From contig NZ_CP043426.1 of assembly GCF_008245025.1 (NCBI RefSeq), positions 1,240,001 through 1,304,000 of the forward strand: a stretch of DNA of 64,000 nt, read 5' to 3'. Positions 29,104 to 39,112 of this stretch are shown here, piece by piece; within the stretch, counting starts at the first letter, position 1, and every line of letters begins with the position of its first letter. Below the pieces are notes generated by a model, which was not told where the DNA came from, did not search any database, and worked only from the letters and a program-made list of their open reading frames with translations. This DNA comes from Campylobacter lari subsp. concheus (GTDB lineage Bacteria; Campylobacterota; Campylobacteria; Campylobacterales; Campylobacteraceae). The position numbers and the translations under genes were made by a program.

Positions 29104-30177
29104 AGCATGTTTTTTAGCAAAATCTTTCATAAATTCACTTAGCTTTTGAACCTTTTCAATGCTGATAGAATTATAAATACTAGCACGAATTCCACCTAAA
29201 ATTTTATGTCCCTTAAGACCTATCATACCATTTTCTTCAGCTTCTTTTACAAAAACTGGTTCTAAGTTTTTATCATGAGCTATATTAAAACTAACATTCA
29301 TTAACGATCTATCTTCTTTTTTTGCATGACCTTTATAAAAACCATTACTCTCATCAATCACATCATATAAAATTTTAGCCTTTTGTATGTTTTGCTCATT
29401 GATTTTATCTAAGCCACCTTGATTTAAAAGCCATTTCATTTCAAGATTAAACATATATATAGCAAAGGTTGCTGGTGTATTAAATAAAGAGTTATTTTCA
29501 GCATAAACGCTATATTTTAACATACTAGGTATATTTTTGTTTTTACTACGCTCTATCATATCTTTACGCACAAATGCACAAGCAAGTCCTGAAATTCCTG
29601 CATTTTTTTGCACCCCACCAAAAAGCATAGCAACATTAGAAAAATCTATCTTTTTAGAGAAAAAATCACTAGAAGCATCAATTATCAAAGGACTTTTAGT
29701 CTTTGGATAGCATTTATATTGGGTTCCATAAATGGTATTATTAGAGCATATATAAGCATAATCTGGATTATCACTAAATTCAAATTGTGGGATATGGTCA
29801 AACTCACTTTCTTGGCTACTTGCTACTATTTTTGTATTTACTCCTAAAATTTCAGCCTCTTTAATAGCCTTTTTAGTCCAAACACCAGTATTAGCAAATT
29901 CACAAACTCCACCCATATATAAATTCATAGGTATCATAGCAAATTGCAAACTAGCTCCACCTTGCATTAAAAGTACTTCGTAATCATCATTTACACCATA
30001 AAGCTCTTTTGCCATTTTAATAGCTTCAAAATGCACTTCTTCAAAAACCTTTCCACGATGAGAAACTTCCATAATAGAAAAGCCTTTGCCATGATAATCA
30101 AACAAATACTCCTGTGCTTCTTTTAAAACCTCATCAGGCAAGTTTGAAGGACCTGCACTAAAATTCATTACTCTCAT
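29101..30177 (-). CDS. serC: Phosphoserine aminotransferase
   Basis: A 358-residue class V PLP aminotransferase that makes 3-phosphoserine from 3-phosphohydroxypyruvate for serine and, in the pyridoxal pathway, a related step. The start [10 protein letters not shown] is typical; GGASLQF binds PLP phosphate and the PLP lysine is in GGVQKNAG. serB, the next serine step, is at 46.4-47.0 kb. xseA lies 12 bases upstream on the same strand. Confidence 0.96.
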   Translation of the reverse strand: MRVMNFSAGPSNLPDEVLKEAQEYLFDYHGKGFSIMEVSHRGKVFEEVHFEAIKMAKELYGVNDDYEVLLMQGGASLQFAMIPMNLYMGGVCEFANTGVWTKKAIKEAEILGVNTKIVASSQESEFDHIPQFEFSDNPDYAYICSNNTIYGTQYKCYPKTKSPLIIDASSDFFSKKIDFSNVAMLFGGVQKNAGISGLACAFVRKDMIERSKNKNIPSMLKYSVYAENNSLFNTPATFAIYMFNLEMKWLLNQGGLDKINEQNIQKAKILYDVIDESNGFYKGHAKKEDRSLMNVSFNIAHDKNLEPVFVKEAEENGMIGLKGHKILGGIRASIYNSISIEKVQKLSEFMKDFAKKHA

Positions 30178-30189
30178 TCTGTCTCCTTT

Positions 30190-31353
30190 TTATAGTATTT
30201 GAGCTTCTTTACTCTCATTTATTGAGCAAAGTTTTACAATATCTCCCTTTTTTAGTTTTTCAAGAGAAATATTTTTGCCATCTTTTTGTAAATTTATCAA
30301 ATTTTTACTTTTATCAAAAAAATTTTTATGCTGAGTTAAAAGCTCTTCAAAATTATTAAGTTTGTTTTCATAATTTAATAATTTTAAATTTAAAACGCTC
30401 TCTAGTTGACTTTGTAAAAAATCAAGCTTTTGTTTTCTAAGAAAAAAAGTATTTTCTAAAGATTTCGCTTTGGCTAAATTTTGCAAATGATCTATTTTAT
30501 TTTGATAAAACTTAAGATGATTTAATATTTGGTTTTTAAAACGCATAGCGAGCTCATCAAGTCCTTGCTCTAAACTTAGTTTATTTGGAAAAATCATATC
30601 AATAGCCGCACTTGGAGTTGGTGCTCTTAAATCTGCTACAAAATCACTAATAACATAATCAATCTCATGTCCAATAGCAGAAACAATAGGCGTTTTTAAA
30701 GAAAAAATACATCTTGCAAGTTCTTCATCATTAAAACAAAATAAATCTTCTCTACTTCCACCACCTCTTGCTAAAATAATCGCATCTAAATTACACTCAT
30801 CAGCTTTTTTTAAAGCATTTATCAAAGAATTTGGAGCGCTTTGTCCTTGAGTGAGAGCATTAAAAATAGTTATTTTACAAAGATTGTATTCTTTTTGCGA
30901 AATTAACTTTAACATATCTTGCAAAGCAGCTGAAGTAAAAGAAGTGATTATACCTATTTTTTTGGGAAATTTAACAATGCTTTTTTTAACATTTGCATCA
31001 AATAAACCTTCTTTTTCAAGCTTTTCTTTTAGGGCTAAAAATTTAGCTTCTAAATCCCCAAAGCTTGTTTTCTGCATACTTTTAGCGATAAATTGATATC
31101 TACCACTTGCTTCATATAAACTTACATAACCTCTTAGATCAAGCATATCGCCAACCTTAGGTTTAGCTTGAACAAATTGATTAAAACCTTTAAACATCAC
31201 ACAAGCTATGCTTGATTTTTCATCTTTTAAATCAAAATACCAATGCCCTGAACTATGAATGGTAATTTTAGAAATTTCTCCACTAAGCTCTACATCATCA
31301 AGATGAAATTCTAATAAACTTTTAGCTTTTAGATTAAGTTCTGAAACTTTCAT
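30190..31353 (-). CDS. xseA: Exodeoxyribonuclease VII large subunit
   Basis: A 387-residue nuclease subunit that degrades single-stranded DNA to short oligonucleotides. An N-terminal OB-fold (GHWYFDLKD, residues 40-100) is followed by the catalytic region with GIITSFTSAALQD, RGGGSREDL and GHEIDYVISDFVADLRAPTPSAAIDM-like motifs (given here in part), then a coiled coil. I start at the ATG at 31353, which overlaps the ubiE stop (ATGA); a frame start nine codons earlier is inside ubiE. Confidence 0.93.
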   Translation of the reverse strand: MKVSELNLKAKSLLEFHLDDVELSGEISKITIHSSGHWYFDLKDEKSSIACVMFKGFNQFVQAKPKVGDMLDLRGYVSLYEASGRYQFIAKSMQKTSFGDLEAKFLALKEKLEKEGLFDANVKKSIVKFPKKIGIITSFTSAALQDMLKLISQKEYNLCKITIFNALTQGQSAPNSLINALKKADECNLDAIILARGGGSREDLFCFNDEELARCIFSLKTPIVSAIGHEIDYVISDFVADLRAPTPSAAIDMIFPNKLSLEQGLDELAMRFKNQILNHLKFYQNKIDHLQNLAKAKSLENTFFLRKQKLDFLQSQLESVLNLKLLNYENKLNNFEELLTQHKNFFDKSKNLINLQKDGKNISLEKLKKGDIVKLCSINESKEAQIL

Positions 31354-32051
31354 TTTTTTCTTGCAATAAACATAGAGCAAACACCAAAACTAAAGCTTTT
31401 ATACTCTAGCATTTCAAAATACCCACTCAATTCTTTAATGAATTCTTCTTTGCTTAAAAAATCTTCTATAGAACTTGGTAAATACTCATAAGCACTATAA
31501 TTTTTACTGATAAATCCACCTACTTTTGGCAAAATATTTTTTAAGTAAAAATCTCTACAAGCAGCTATAAAACCACCCTGCTCTCTTTTGGTAAATTCAA
31601 GCACAAGTAAAATCCCATCCTTTTTTAACACTCTTGCAAATTCTTTTATGGCTTCTTTTCTATCTACCACATTGCGTATACCATAACTTATACTTACGAT
31701 GTCTGCACTTTCATTTTCAAGTGGAAGTTCTTGTGCTTTTGCTTGCACAAAAGTCGCATCAGGAATTTTTTTCTTAGCCACTTCAAGCATGCCCGCACTT
31801 GGATCAACCCCTTTTATGCTAATGATATTTTTATTTGCTCTTAAGGCTTGATTTTGCCATTCTATAATCATATCGCCCGTACCACAAGCTACATCGATAA
31901 TATCAAGTTCACTATTAGAAAATTTAAAAACATCCAAACAAGCTTTTTTTCTCCAACTCACATCACTTCCAAAGCTTAAAATTCTATTAGCCTTATCATA
32001 AGTTGGTGCTATATCATCAAACATTTTAACTATTTTTTCTTGTTTTTGCAT
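31350..32051 (-). CDS. ubiE: Demethylmenaquinone methyltransferase (UbiE/MenG)
   Basis: A 233-residue SAM-dependent methyltransferase for the C-methylation step of menaquinone synthesis. The SAM motif is VACGTGDM near residue 55, and YGIRNV and FSFGVCSMFIARK near the end are family marks. Campylobacter respires with menaquinones, so MenG activity is expected. It is coupled to xseA by a 4-base overlap and lies 7 bases after the CYTH/CHAD-like gene. Confidence 0.93.
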   Translation of the reverse strand: MQKQEKIVKMFDDIAPTYDKANRILSFGSDVSWRKKACLDVFKFSNSELDIIDVACGTGDMIIEWQNQALRANKNIISIKGVDPSAGMLEVAKKKIPDATFVQAKAQELPLENESADIVSISYGIRNVVDRKEAIKEFARVLKKDGILLVLEFTKREQGGFIAACRDFYLKNILPKVGGFISKNYSAYEYLPSSIEDFLSKEEFIKELSGYFEMLEYKSFSFGVCSMFIARKK

Positions 32052-32058
32052 GTTTTTC

Positions 32059-33240
32059 CTAACTATATATTTTTAATTTTTTGATGCTTTTTTCAATTTG
32101 TTTTATTATATTTTCATCATAAGAATTTTGATCTAAATGCTTATATTTAAAATAATTTTTCAACTTTTTAATGCTTTTTTCTTCAAACATAGTTGCAAAA
32201 TAGCATAATAAAAATTTTATTTTTTCTAATTCTTCTTCAAGATTTGTTTGAGATTTTACAATTTTTTTCTTTAAAAAAACTAATTCTTTTCTTAGTTTAA
32301 AAGCTATTAAAGACTTTAAAATTTGATTTTTTCCTTGATAAAATTCATAATCATTTTTTAAAATAAAATCCATATCAAGAAAAATATCATTAATTTTTTC
32401 ATCGCTTAAAATAAAAATATATTTTTCTAATTCAAACTCATGGTATTTTTTCATATTAATTTGATTTATCAAAAATAAGAATTGTTGTTTTAGCTTATTT
32501 TGAATATTTTTTTCAAAAAGAGTGTCAAAAACATCAAAACAAAAACAAATTTGTTTAAGACTTATAAAACATTGTTCCAAGTTTTTTTCACTTGAATTTT
32601 TTAAAAAATTTAATCTGTCATTTTTTAAGTTTTTTAAAAGAACAAAAAGTAAAATTTTACCGGCATTAAAACTTTGAATTTGATTTGGAAAATGTAAGTT
32701 AATATCTTTTTGTTTATCTAAAATTTTAATACATCTAGCACTATCAAAAACTTTAGAAAAATCCCCATATAATGCTAAATTTTTACTATAAAAATTCTCA
32801 TCATATGTAATTTCTTTATAATTTTTAAAAAAATGAGGTAAAACAAACCGCTTTGCTTCTTCAATAGTGAAAAAAATCACTTTTAAAATGACTAAATTTT
32901 TTAAATTGTTTTTAAATTTATAAAGGAAAAATTGAGTATTATCAAGCTCAAAACTAATTCTTGTTTTTTTCACCATATTGGTTATAGCATTTTTACCTTG
33001 ATGTTTAAATTCTTTTTTAGATATTTTATGAATTTTCTTATCTAAAATATCATGCAATTTATAAAATGTAAATTGATAATAATCTTGATTGATTTTTTTA
33101 TATTTGATATCACAAAAAGGATTTATACGTGTAAAAAATACACGTATTTTATCCTTAGAATAAGCAAGTTTTTCTTTTTTTAAAATTTTGATAAAATCAT
33201 CATTTTCAATTAAAAAGCGTTTTTGTACTTCGCAAATCAT
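32059..33240 (-). CDS. Divergent CYTH- and CHAD-like protein
   Basis: A 393-residue lysine-rich protein. The N-terminus E-V-Q-K-R-F-L-I resembles the ExExK opening of CYTH (triphosphate tunnel) domains, and the piece from FTIEEAKRF to YSKNLALYG resembles the end of that domain. The C-terminal helical half with spaced basic residues could be a CHAD domain, which binds polyphosphate. Key CYTH charged residues are partly lost, so catalysis is doubtful. I start at the ATG at 33240, one base after the perR stop; an upstream frame start lies inside perR. In C. jejuni a hypothetical gene sits at the same place. Confidence 0.6.
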   Translation of the reverse strand: MICEVQKRFLIENDDFIKILKKEKLAYSKDKIRVFFTRINPFCDIKYKKINQDYYQFTFYKLHDILDKKIHKISKKEFKHQGKNAITNMVKKTRISFELDNTQFFLYKFKNNLKNLVILKVIFFTIEEAKRFVLPHFFKNYKEITYDENFYSKNLALYGDFSKVFDSARCIKILDKQKDINLHFPNQIQSFNAGKILLFVLLKNLKNDRLNFLKNSSEKNLEQCFISLKQICFCFDVFDTLFEKNIQNKLKQQFLFLINQINMKKYHEFELEKYIFILSDEKINDIFLDMDFILKNDYEFYQGKNQILKSLIAFKLRKELVFLKKKIVKSQTNLEEELEKIKFLLCYFATMFEEKSIKKLKNYFKYKHLDQNSYDENIIKQIEKSIKKLKIYS

Positions 33241-33241
33241 T

Positions 33242-33652
33242 TTACTTGCAAGACTTACAACCATTCACATAGGCAAATACACCAAGATAATCAATAATAT
33301 TACCAATCTTTTTCTCAAGATCTTCTTGGTATTTATTAATCCCACTATCTTCATAGCGCACATCTTCTATATGATTGCATTTACTACAAATTACATGAAT
33401 ATGTGGATATTCATAAATGTCATAACAAGTTTTTTGATTTGGAGTATTAATTTCTACCACCAAACCTTGTTCTTTTAAGGTATTTAAATTTTTATATACC
33501 GTAGCTAATGAGATAGAAGGATATTCTTCTTTAATACTTTCATACAAAGATTCTATATTAGGATGCTCATGGCGTTTTAAAATTTTTAAAATACAAAGTC
33601 TTTGTGGAGTAGCTTTTAAATCACAATTTTTAAGCATTTGAATAAGTTCCAT
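33242..33652 (-). CDS. perR: PerR, peroxide-sensing Fur-family repressor
   Basis: A 136-residue Fur-family regulator. A winged helix (LKATPQRLCIL, SLATVYKNL) is followed by the dimer domain with HIHVICSKCNH and a second CxxC (CKSC) near the end, the structural zinc set. In C. jejuni PerR represses peroxide genes such as katA and ahpC; ahpC is at 11.1-11.7 kb here. Position between dxs and the CYTH-like gene is that of C. jejuni perR as I recall it. Fur is an alternative but less likely. Confidence 0.88.
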   Translation of the reverse strand: MELIQMLKNCDLKATPQRLCILKILKRHEHPNIESLYESIKEEYPSISLATVYKNLNTLKEQGLVVEINTPNQKTCYDIYEYPHIHVICSKCNHIEDVRYEDSGINKYQEDLEKKIGNIIDYLGVFAYVNGCKSCK

Positions 33653-33735
33653 AGTCTATTCTCCAAATATTTTTACATATAGTATAACTCTTTTTTTATA
33701 AAAAAATGATTATATTAAAAGATATTTTTTATCTT

Positions 33736-35565
33736 TTAATAAATTTTAATTTTTTGACACAATGAATCAATATCAAGCTCTAAAAATTTTTCTACTTCAT
33801 TTGTTTTGCCATGGGCTATAAATTGATCTTCAAATTCAAAACTTACTAGTTTTATATGATAAAGATTTTCTTGTTGTAAAAAATTTGCAATCAAACTTCC
33901 CACTCCGCCTATTTTAGCACTATCTGAAAAAACAAACCAAGTTTTTGTATCTTTTGCCAACTCTTTTAAAAGCTCTTCATCTAAAGGCTTTGCAAAAATC
34001 AAATCTATTAAGCTCGCATAATCTAATCCAAATTTATCTAAAGCTAGTTTTGCCTTAGCCACACCTTGACCAAAACCTAAAAATACTTTATCACTTTGTG
34101 CTTTAGATAAAATTTGAGCTTTGGCAAGTTTTATCTCGCATGGATTAAAATCATCATTTAATAAAAAATTACCCCTAGGATAACGAAAAGCAAAAACGCC
34201 TTGATGAAAATATGCATATTCCATGATCTTTTCCATCATAGCCTCATCTCTTGGAGCCGCTAGGGTAATATTTGGTATAGCACTTAAAAAACTAACATCA
34301 AAAACACCCTGATGAGTTTCTCCATCTTCTCCTACAATTCCTGCTCTATCCATAGCTATAACTACATTTAAATTCATAATAGCACAATCATGAATTACTT
34401 GATCATAAGCTCTTTGCATAAAAGTACTATAAATTGCTATAAAAGGTTTAAAACCTTCTTTTGCCATAGCCGCCATAGAAGTAACTGCATGTTGTTCTGC
34501 AATTGCGACATCCCAAAAACGTTCAGGATATTTCTCTATTAATTTATCAAGTCCAGTACCACTTGGCATAGCAGCGGTCACACCCACTATATTTTCATAT
34601 TTTTGAGCTAAATTCAGTAGGGTATTTGAAAAAATTTCTGTGGCGCTTTTTTTACTTATATTTGCCTTTAAACTCTCCCCGCTACTTCTATCAAAAGCAC
34701 CTACTCCATGCCATTTAGCATTTTTTCCCTCGGCTAATGCATAACCCTTGCCTTTGATAGTTTGCGCATGCACAACGCAAGGTTTTTTCATAGCTTTTGC
34801 TTGATTGAGCGCATTAATAACCTCATTTAAATTATGTCCATCAATAGGCCCAATATACTCAAGCCCTAATTCTTCAAACAAAAGTCCTGGTGTAATAAGT
34901 CTTAAACCCTCTTCAAAACGCTTTGCCATATAAGATGCACCTTGAGGAAAGTATTCTAAAAGATTTTCTATGCGTTTTTTAAACTTTTGATAAAACTGCG
35001 TTGCCATTGCTTGAGAAAGATATTTTGAAATAGCTCCAATTGGCCTTGATATACTCATCTCATTATCATTTAAAATAATTACACAAGGATATTCTCTATC
35101 GCCAAGCTCATTTAAAGCTTCATAAGCCATACCCGCACTAAGCGCTCCATCGCCTATTAATACAACAGGCAAGCGATCTTCATTTTTTAATCTTATAGCC
35201 TTGCAAGCTCCAACTGCTAAAGATATAGAAGTGCTTGAATGTCCTGCTACAAAATAATCTCCCTCATCAGGCTTTGTATAACCACTTAAACCATTAAATT
35301 GTCTTAGAGTATGAAAATTACTTATTTTACCACTTAAAAGTTTGTGTGGATAAGATTGGTGTGAAACATCAAAAACAAAAGGATCTTTTTTTACATCAAA
35401 AACATAATGCATGGCTATACTAAGTTCCACAACACCTAAATTTGAACTTAAATGTCCACCATTTTTACTCACTGTATCTATAATAACTTCACGCAAATTA
35501 TTAGCTAAATTTTCTAACTCTTTAATTTGCATATTTTTAATATTTAAGTTATTTAAGTCTATCAT
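33736..35565 (-). CDS. dxs: 1-deoxy-D-xylulose-5-phosphate synthase
   Basis: A 609-residue thiamine diphosphate enzyme making DXP from pyruvate and glyceraldehyde-3-phosphate, the first step of the MEP isoprenoid route. The ThDP motif GDGALSAGMAYEALN and the DRAGIVGEDGETHQG motif are intact, as is the early HQSYPHKLL. It begins inside the fliH stop (4-base overlap) and ends the fliF-fliG-fliH-dxs run. Confidence 0.96.
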   Translation of the reverse strand: MIDLNNLNIKNMQIKELENLANNLREVIIDTVSKNGGHLSSNLGVVELSIAMHYVFDVKKDPFVFDVSHQSYPHKLLSGKISNFHTLRQFNGLSGYTKPDEGDYFVAGHSSTSISLAVGACKAIRLKNEDRLPVVLIGDGALSAGMAYEALNELGDREYPCVIILNDNEMSISRPIGAISKYLSQAMATQFYQKFKKRIENLLEYFPQGASYMAKRFEEGLRLITPGLLFEELGLEYIGPIDGHNLNEVINALNQAKAMKKPCVVHAQTIKGKGYALAEGKNAKWHGVGAFDRSSGESLKANISKKSATEIFSNTLLNLAQKYENIVGVTAAMPSGTGLDKLIEKYPERFWDVAIAEQHAVTSMAAMAKEGFKPFIAIYSTFMQRAYDQVIHDCAIMNLNVVIAMDRAGIVGEDGETHQGVFDVSFLSAIPNITLAAPRDEAMMEKIMEYAYFHQGVFAFRYPRGNFLLNDDFNPCEIKLAKAQILSKAQSDKVFLGFGQGVAKAKLALDKFGLDYASLIDLIFAKPLDEELLKELAKDTKTWFVFSDSAKIGGVGSLIANFLQQENLYHIKLVSFEFEDQFIAHGKTNEVEKFLELDIDSLCQKIKIY

Positions 35566-36380
35566 TCATTAACCATATTTTTGATTTTTTGCAAACGATT
35601 ATTAAGGTTTGATTCTATATTGCCTGCATCACTTAATATTAAAATACTCCCCTTATTAATCGCATCATCAAGGCTAAATTTGATATTACTTTGCTCTTGT
35701 TCTAAATGTGATTTTACATATTCAAAATCATCAGGGCTAAGTTTTAATTCTATTTTAGTAGCATTTTTAAGCTCATTCATAAGCTCTTTTGCCAAATTTA
35801 ATGCTATAAGTGAGGAATTTTCCTCAAGTTCTTTTGCAATCACTTCTTTTGCGATAATTACAGCTGTATCGGCTAATTCTTTTTCATTTTTAGATAAAAA
35901 CTCATTTAAATTTTGCACTGTGTTTTCAAGTTTTTCTACACTTTTTAAGTATTTTTCTTTTAAAGCTTCTAATTCACTTTCAAAATTTTTTTGAGCTTGT
36001 TCATAACCTTCTTTGGTAAATTTTTCTTTTGCATGTTCTAATTCTGTATTTAAACGATTGTTAAATTCAGCCTCTTGGCTTTCTATTTGCATTTGTAGCT
36101 TAATAATATTTCCTGACATTTCATCAGTTTTTTTAAGCAAATCTTCTACAAAATCAGGTTGGATTTGTGGTTGTGGAGCTTGTGGGGTAGTTTCTACTGT
36201 TTGATTTTCCACTGCTTGCTGAGTAGCATTTTGAGCCAGAGAAGTTTGATTTATAGTTTGAGTTTCTTCTTGTTTTTGCTCTTCACTAGAAGACATTTCG
36301 CTCATAACCTTAAAATGATATCCCTCAACTACATGAGCAGAAATGTTTTCAGGTGAAATTACATTAGTTAATTTAGCCAT
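35562..36380 (-). CDS. fliH: FliH, flagellar export ATPase regulator
   Basis: A 272-residue cytoplasmic protein that binds the export ATPase FliI and links it to the C ring. The N-terminal region to about residue 80 is Gln/Thr-rich and of low complexity. A long coiled coil follows (about 85-185), then a globular C-terminal part with AKEVIAKELEE and the DFEYVKSHL segment. It lies 4 bases after fliG and overlaps dxs. Confidence 0.92.
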   Translation of the reverse strand: MAKLTNVISPENISAHVVEGYHFKVMSEMSSSEEQKQEETQTINQTSLAQNATQQAVENQTVETTPQAPQPQIQPDFVEDLLKKTDEMSGNIIKLQMQIESQEAEFNNRLNTELEHAKEKFTKEGYEQAQKNFESELEALKEKYLKSVEKLENTVQNLNEFLSKNEKELADTAVIIAKEVIAKELEENSSLIALNLAKELMNELKNATKIELKLSPDDFEYVKSHLEQEQSNIKFSLDDAINKGSILILSDAGNIESNLNNRLQKIKNMVNE

Positions 36381-36384
36381 AATC

Positions 36385-37413
36385 TTACTCTATCATCTCA
36401 TCAGCCTCACCCACTTGGATAAGACCTTGTTCTGCAAGTTTTTGCACCACTTCTACAACTTTTCTTTGAGCCTCTTCAACATCTTTTACACGTACAGCAC
36501 CCAAAAAGCCCATTTCTTCTACAAAAGCTTCAGCAGCACGCGTTGACATATTTGCCATAAATTTTTGTTTTAAATCCTCGCTTGCACCCTTTAAACCTAT
36601 CATCAAATCGCGTTTATCAGCAGCTTTTAAAACTTCTCTAATCGCATTAGTACTAAGCTGAGAAATATCATCAAAAGTAAACATTAAATCTTTAATGGTT
36701 GTAGCAAGTTTTTCATCACTTTGCTCAATATAAGAAAGTGTTGTTTTGGATGCTTTTTGACCCAAGCGATTAAGCACTTCAGCAACCGCTCTTGGACCAC
36801 CCACTTCAACTTTATAAGAAGTAAGACTTTCAAGTTTACTTTCAAGCACAGCAGATACTCTTTTGATAATTGAAGGTGAAATATCCCCAAGATTTGCCAT
36901 TCTTATTACAACCTCAGCTCTTAACTCATCGCTAAAATACTCCAAAGTTTCAGCAGCTTGAGTAGTATCCATATGAGCTAAAATCAAAGCTATGGTTTGA
37001 GGGTGTTCTTTAATGATAAAGTCAGCAAGCTGTTGTGGTTTGATTTGAGAAAGATAAGCAAAATTTTGGTTATTTTCCATACTTTTGGTAAGTTTTTCCA
37101 AAATTTTATTGGCAATTTCAGGACCAAAAGTTCTAAATAAAATTTCTTTCGCATATTCCAAACCGCCGCTTTTTAGATATTGGTTTGATTGTAATAAAGT
37201 ATAAAATTCCTCAAGCACCGCAGTAGCAACTGGTTTGTCAACATTTTTTGCTAAAGCAATATAGCGAGAAATTTCAGTGATGACATTAATATCCATATGA
37301 GAAAATAAAACCGTCGTTACATCTTCTCCAAGCTGGATTAAAAAAATTGCGACCTTTTCTGGCATAGAAAGGTCATCATAGACCATTTTTTGTTCTTCAC
37401 TAAGCTTTATCAT
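36385..37413 (-). CDS. fliG: FliG, flagellar motor switch protein
   Basis: A 342-residue rotor protein of the C ring that touches MotA to make torque. The N-terminal domain binds FliF; the middle holds the EHPQTIALIL motif near residue 136; the C-terminal domain has the charged helix (VLKAADKRDLMIGLKGASEDL, in part) that meets the stator. Its ATG shares one base with the fliF stop (TGATG), so synthesis is coupled to FliF as is common. Confidence 0.96.
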   Translation of the reverse strand: MIKLSEEQKMVYDDLSMPEKVAIFLIQLGEDVTTVLFSHMDINVITEISRYIALAKNVDKPVATAVLEEFYTLLQSNQYLKSGGLEYAKEILFRTFGPEIANKILEKLTKSMENNQNFAYLSQIKPQQLADFIIKEHPQTIALILAHMDTTQAAETLEYFSDELRAEVVIRMANLGDISPSIIKRVSAVLESKLESLTSYKVEVGGPRAVAEVLNRLGQKASKTTLSYIEQSDEKLATTIKDLMFTFDDISQLSTNAIREVLKAADKRDLMIGLKGASEDLKQKFMANMSTRAAEAFVEEMGFLGAVRVKDVEEAQRKVVEVVQKLAEQGLIQVGEADEMIE

Positions 37414-39098
37414 CAGATATCCTTCTCACCAAATTCAGCTTCATTTTCAACAAGTTTTTGTAACAATAATGCTACTTCTTCACCTTTTTCATTAGCTACT
37501 GCTCTTAATTTTTCGAGCAAGACATCATATTGAAGCGCATCTTCATCAAAATTATCTCCAAAGCCAAGTTGTTCTTCAACTTTTCTACGTGCTGCATTGA
37601 ATTTTTCAATAGCATCTTCAGCCTCATCAATGATTTGCCCGTCTTTGCCTTCCATCTCTTCTTCAAGCTTGATATCTGCAAGCATTTTTTGTGAAAATGG
37701 CACAATAACTTTTTTATAAAAGATGAAAAGTAAAATCGCAGCAAAGACATACTTAACAGGTGGGATAAATGGCTCAACAAATCTTGAATAGAAAGTTTGA
37801 ACCTTATTTTCAACTTTAGCTGTTCTATGAAATTCCAAATTATTTACTTCAACTGCATCACCTCTAGCAAGATTAAAACCTATGGCACCTTTAGTGAGAT
37901 TTTCAATAGCTTGAATTTCTTTATCACTCAAAGGAATATATTCATTAGTAATATTTCCCTGATCATCAGTAATTACTTTGTATTTTCCATCTACTACAAC
38001 AGCTGCAGAAATTCTTTTGACAGTTGCAAATTGCTTAGTGGTATTGGTGATTTTTTTAGAAATTTCATTATTAGTTGTAGTTTGGTTTTTAGTGTAAACC
38101 TCGCGTGCACCTTTATCATCTAAACCTTCTACAGGACCGATGTTTGAAACAGCACCTGGTACACCTTGAATTTCTTTATCTTTATAGCCTTCTCTATGTT
38201 CTTCTAAAGTTTGCTCACTACGCACAACTGTGTTTGGATCATATACTTCACTTTGTGATTCTTCTTTAGAAAAATCATAATCAATACTAACCTTTGCTAC
38301 TACTCTATCATAACCACCCGCAAATGGAGCAATAGAAGCAACAATTTTTTGCTCTAATTCATATTCTTGATCTCTTTTATATTTAATTTGAGCAGCGATT
38401 AAATCACTCTCAAAAGCACCCTCATCATCTAAAGGAATACCTTTTTGATCCATGATTTTTACATTTTCAGGGGTAAGTTTTGTTACTGAAGAAGCAATTA
38501 AGTTTTTAATCCCCATAATTTGCTTTTTATTAAGCTTTAAGCCTTCTTTTATCGTCAAAGCTACTGAAGCAGTTGGTGGGACTTGTTGCTGAGTAAAAAG
38601 TGTATCTTTAGCAAAAGCAATATGCACCGTGGCACTATGGATAGGCTCTAAACTTTCAATCGTTCTAGCAAGCTCACCTTCTAATGCTCTTTGGTATTTT
38701 ACCTTTTGCTCAGCTTCTGTTGCACCAAATTCTTGTTTATCAAAAAGCTCAAAACCTACTTTATTATCCTTTGGTAATAACCCTGCAGAAGCAATAGCTA
38801 AACGCTGCTTATATACTTGTTCATTAGGTACTAAAATAGTTCCCTCATTACGCAAAATATAAGGAACTCCACTTTTTTCAAGCTGAGTTACTATCATCGC
38901 TGAATCACTAGTATTAGCATTTTCAAACAATACTGAATATCCAGCCTCACTAGCTACTGTAGAGCCGCTTCTAAAAAGGGTTAAAAATACTAAAAATCCA
39001 ACTACAACAACAATAGAAGCAGCAATGATAATACGCTGTCTTAAACTTAAGTTTTGATAAAGTTGACCTACTTGGTGCAGTATAGTTTTATAATCCAT
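37413..39098 (-). CDS. fliF: FliF, flagellar MS-ring protein
   Basis: A 561-residue inner-membrane protein, the base on which the flagellum is built. One helix near residues 24-44 and another near 445-465 flank a large periplasmic part with ring-building motifs (GVPYIL, FELFDKQEFGATEAEQ, ARTIESL). The C-terminal tail with acidic residues binds FliG. First gene of the fliF-fliG-fliH-dxs run; hisC lies 14 bases upstream. Confidence 0.96.
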   Translation of the reverse strand: MDYKTILHQVGQLYQNLSLRQRIIIAASIVVVVGFLVFLTLFRSGSTVASEAGYSVLFENANTSDSAMIVTQLEKSGVPYILRNEGTILVPNEQVYKQRLAIASAGLLPKDNKVGFELFDKQEFGATEAEQKVKYQRALEGELARTIESLEPIHSATVHIAFAKDTLFTQQQVPPTASVALTIKEGLKLNKKQIMGIKNLIASSVTKLTPENVKIMDQKGIPLDDEGAFESDLIAAQIKYKRDQEYELEQKIVASIAPFAGGYDRVVAKVSIDYDFSKEESQSEVYDPNTVVRSEQTLEEHREGYKDKEIQGVPGAVSNIGPVEGLDDKGAREVYTKNQTTTNNEISKKITNTTKQFATVKRISAAVVVDGKYKVITDDQGNITNEYIPLSDKEIQAIENLTKGAIGFNLARGDAVEVNNLEFHRTAKVENKVQTFYSRFVEPFIPPVKYVFAAILLFIFYKKVIVPFSQKMLADIKLEEEMEGKDGQIIDEAEDAIEKFNAARRKVEEQLGFGDNFDEDALQYDVLLEKLRAVANEKGEEVALLLQKLVENEAEFGEKDI

Positions 39099-39112
39099 TT
39101 ATTTCCTACAAA

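Noticed and set aside
37505..37813. 102-codon frame in fliF in another frame
   Set aside because: Shadow frame inside fliF; no ribosome site or conserved pattern.
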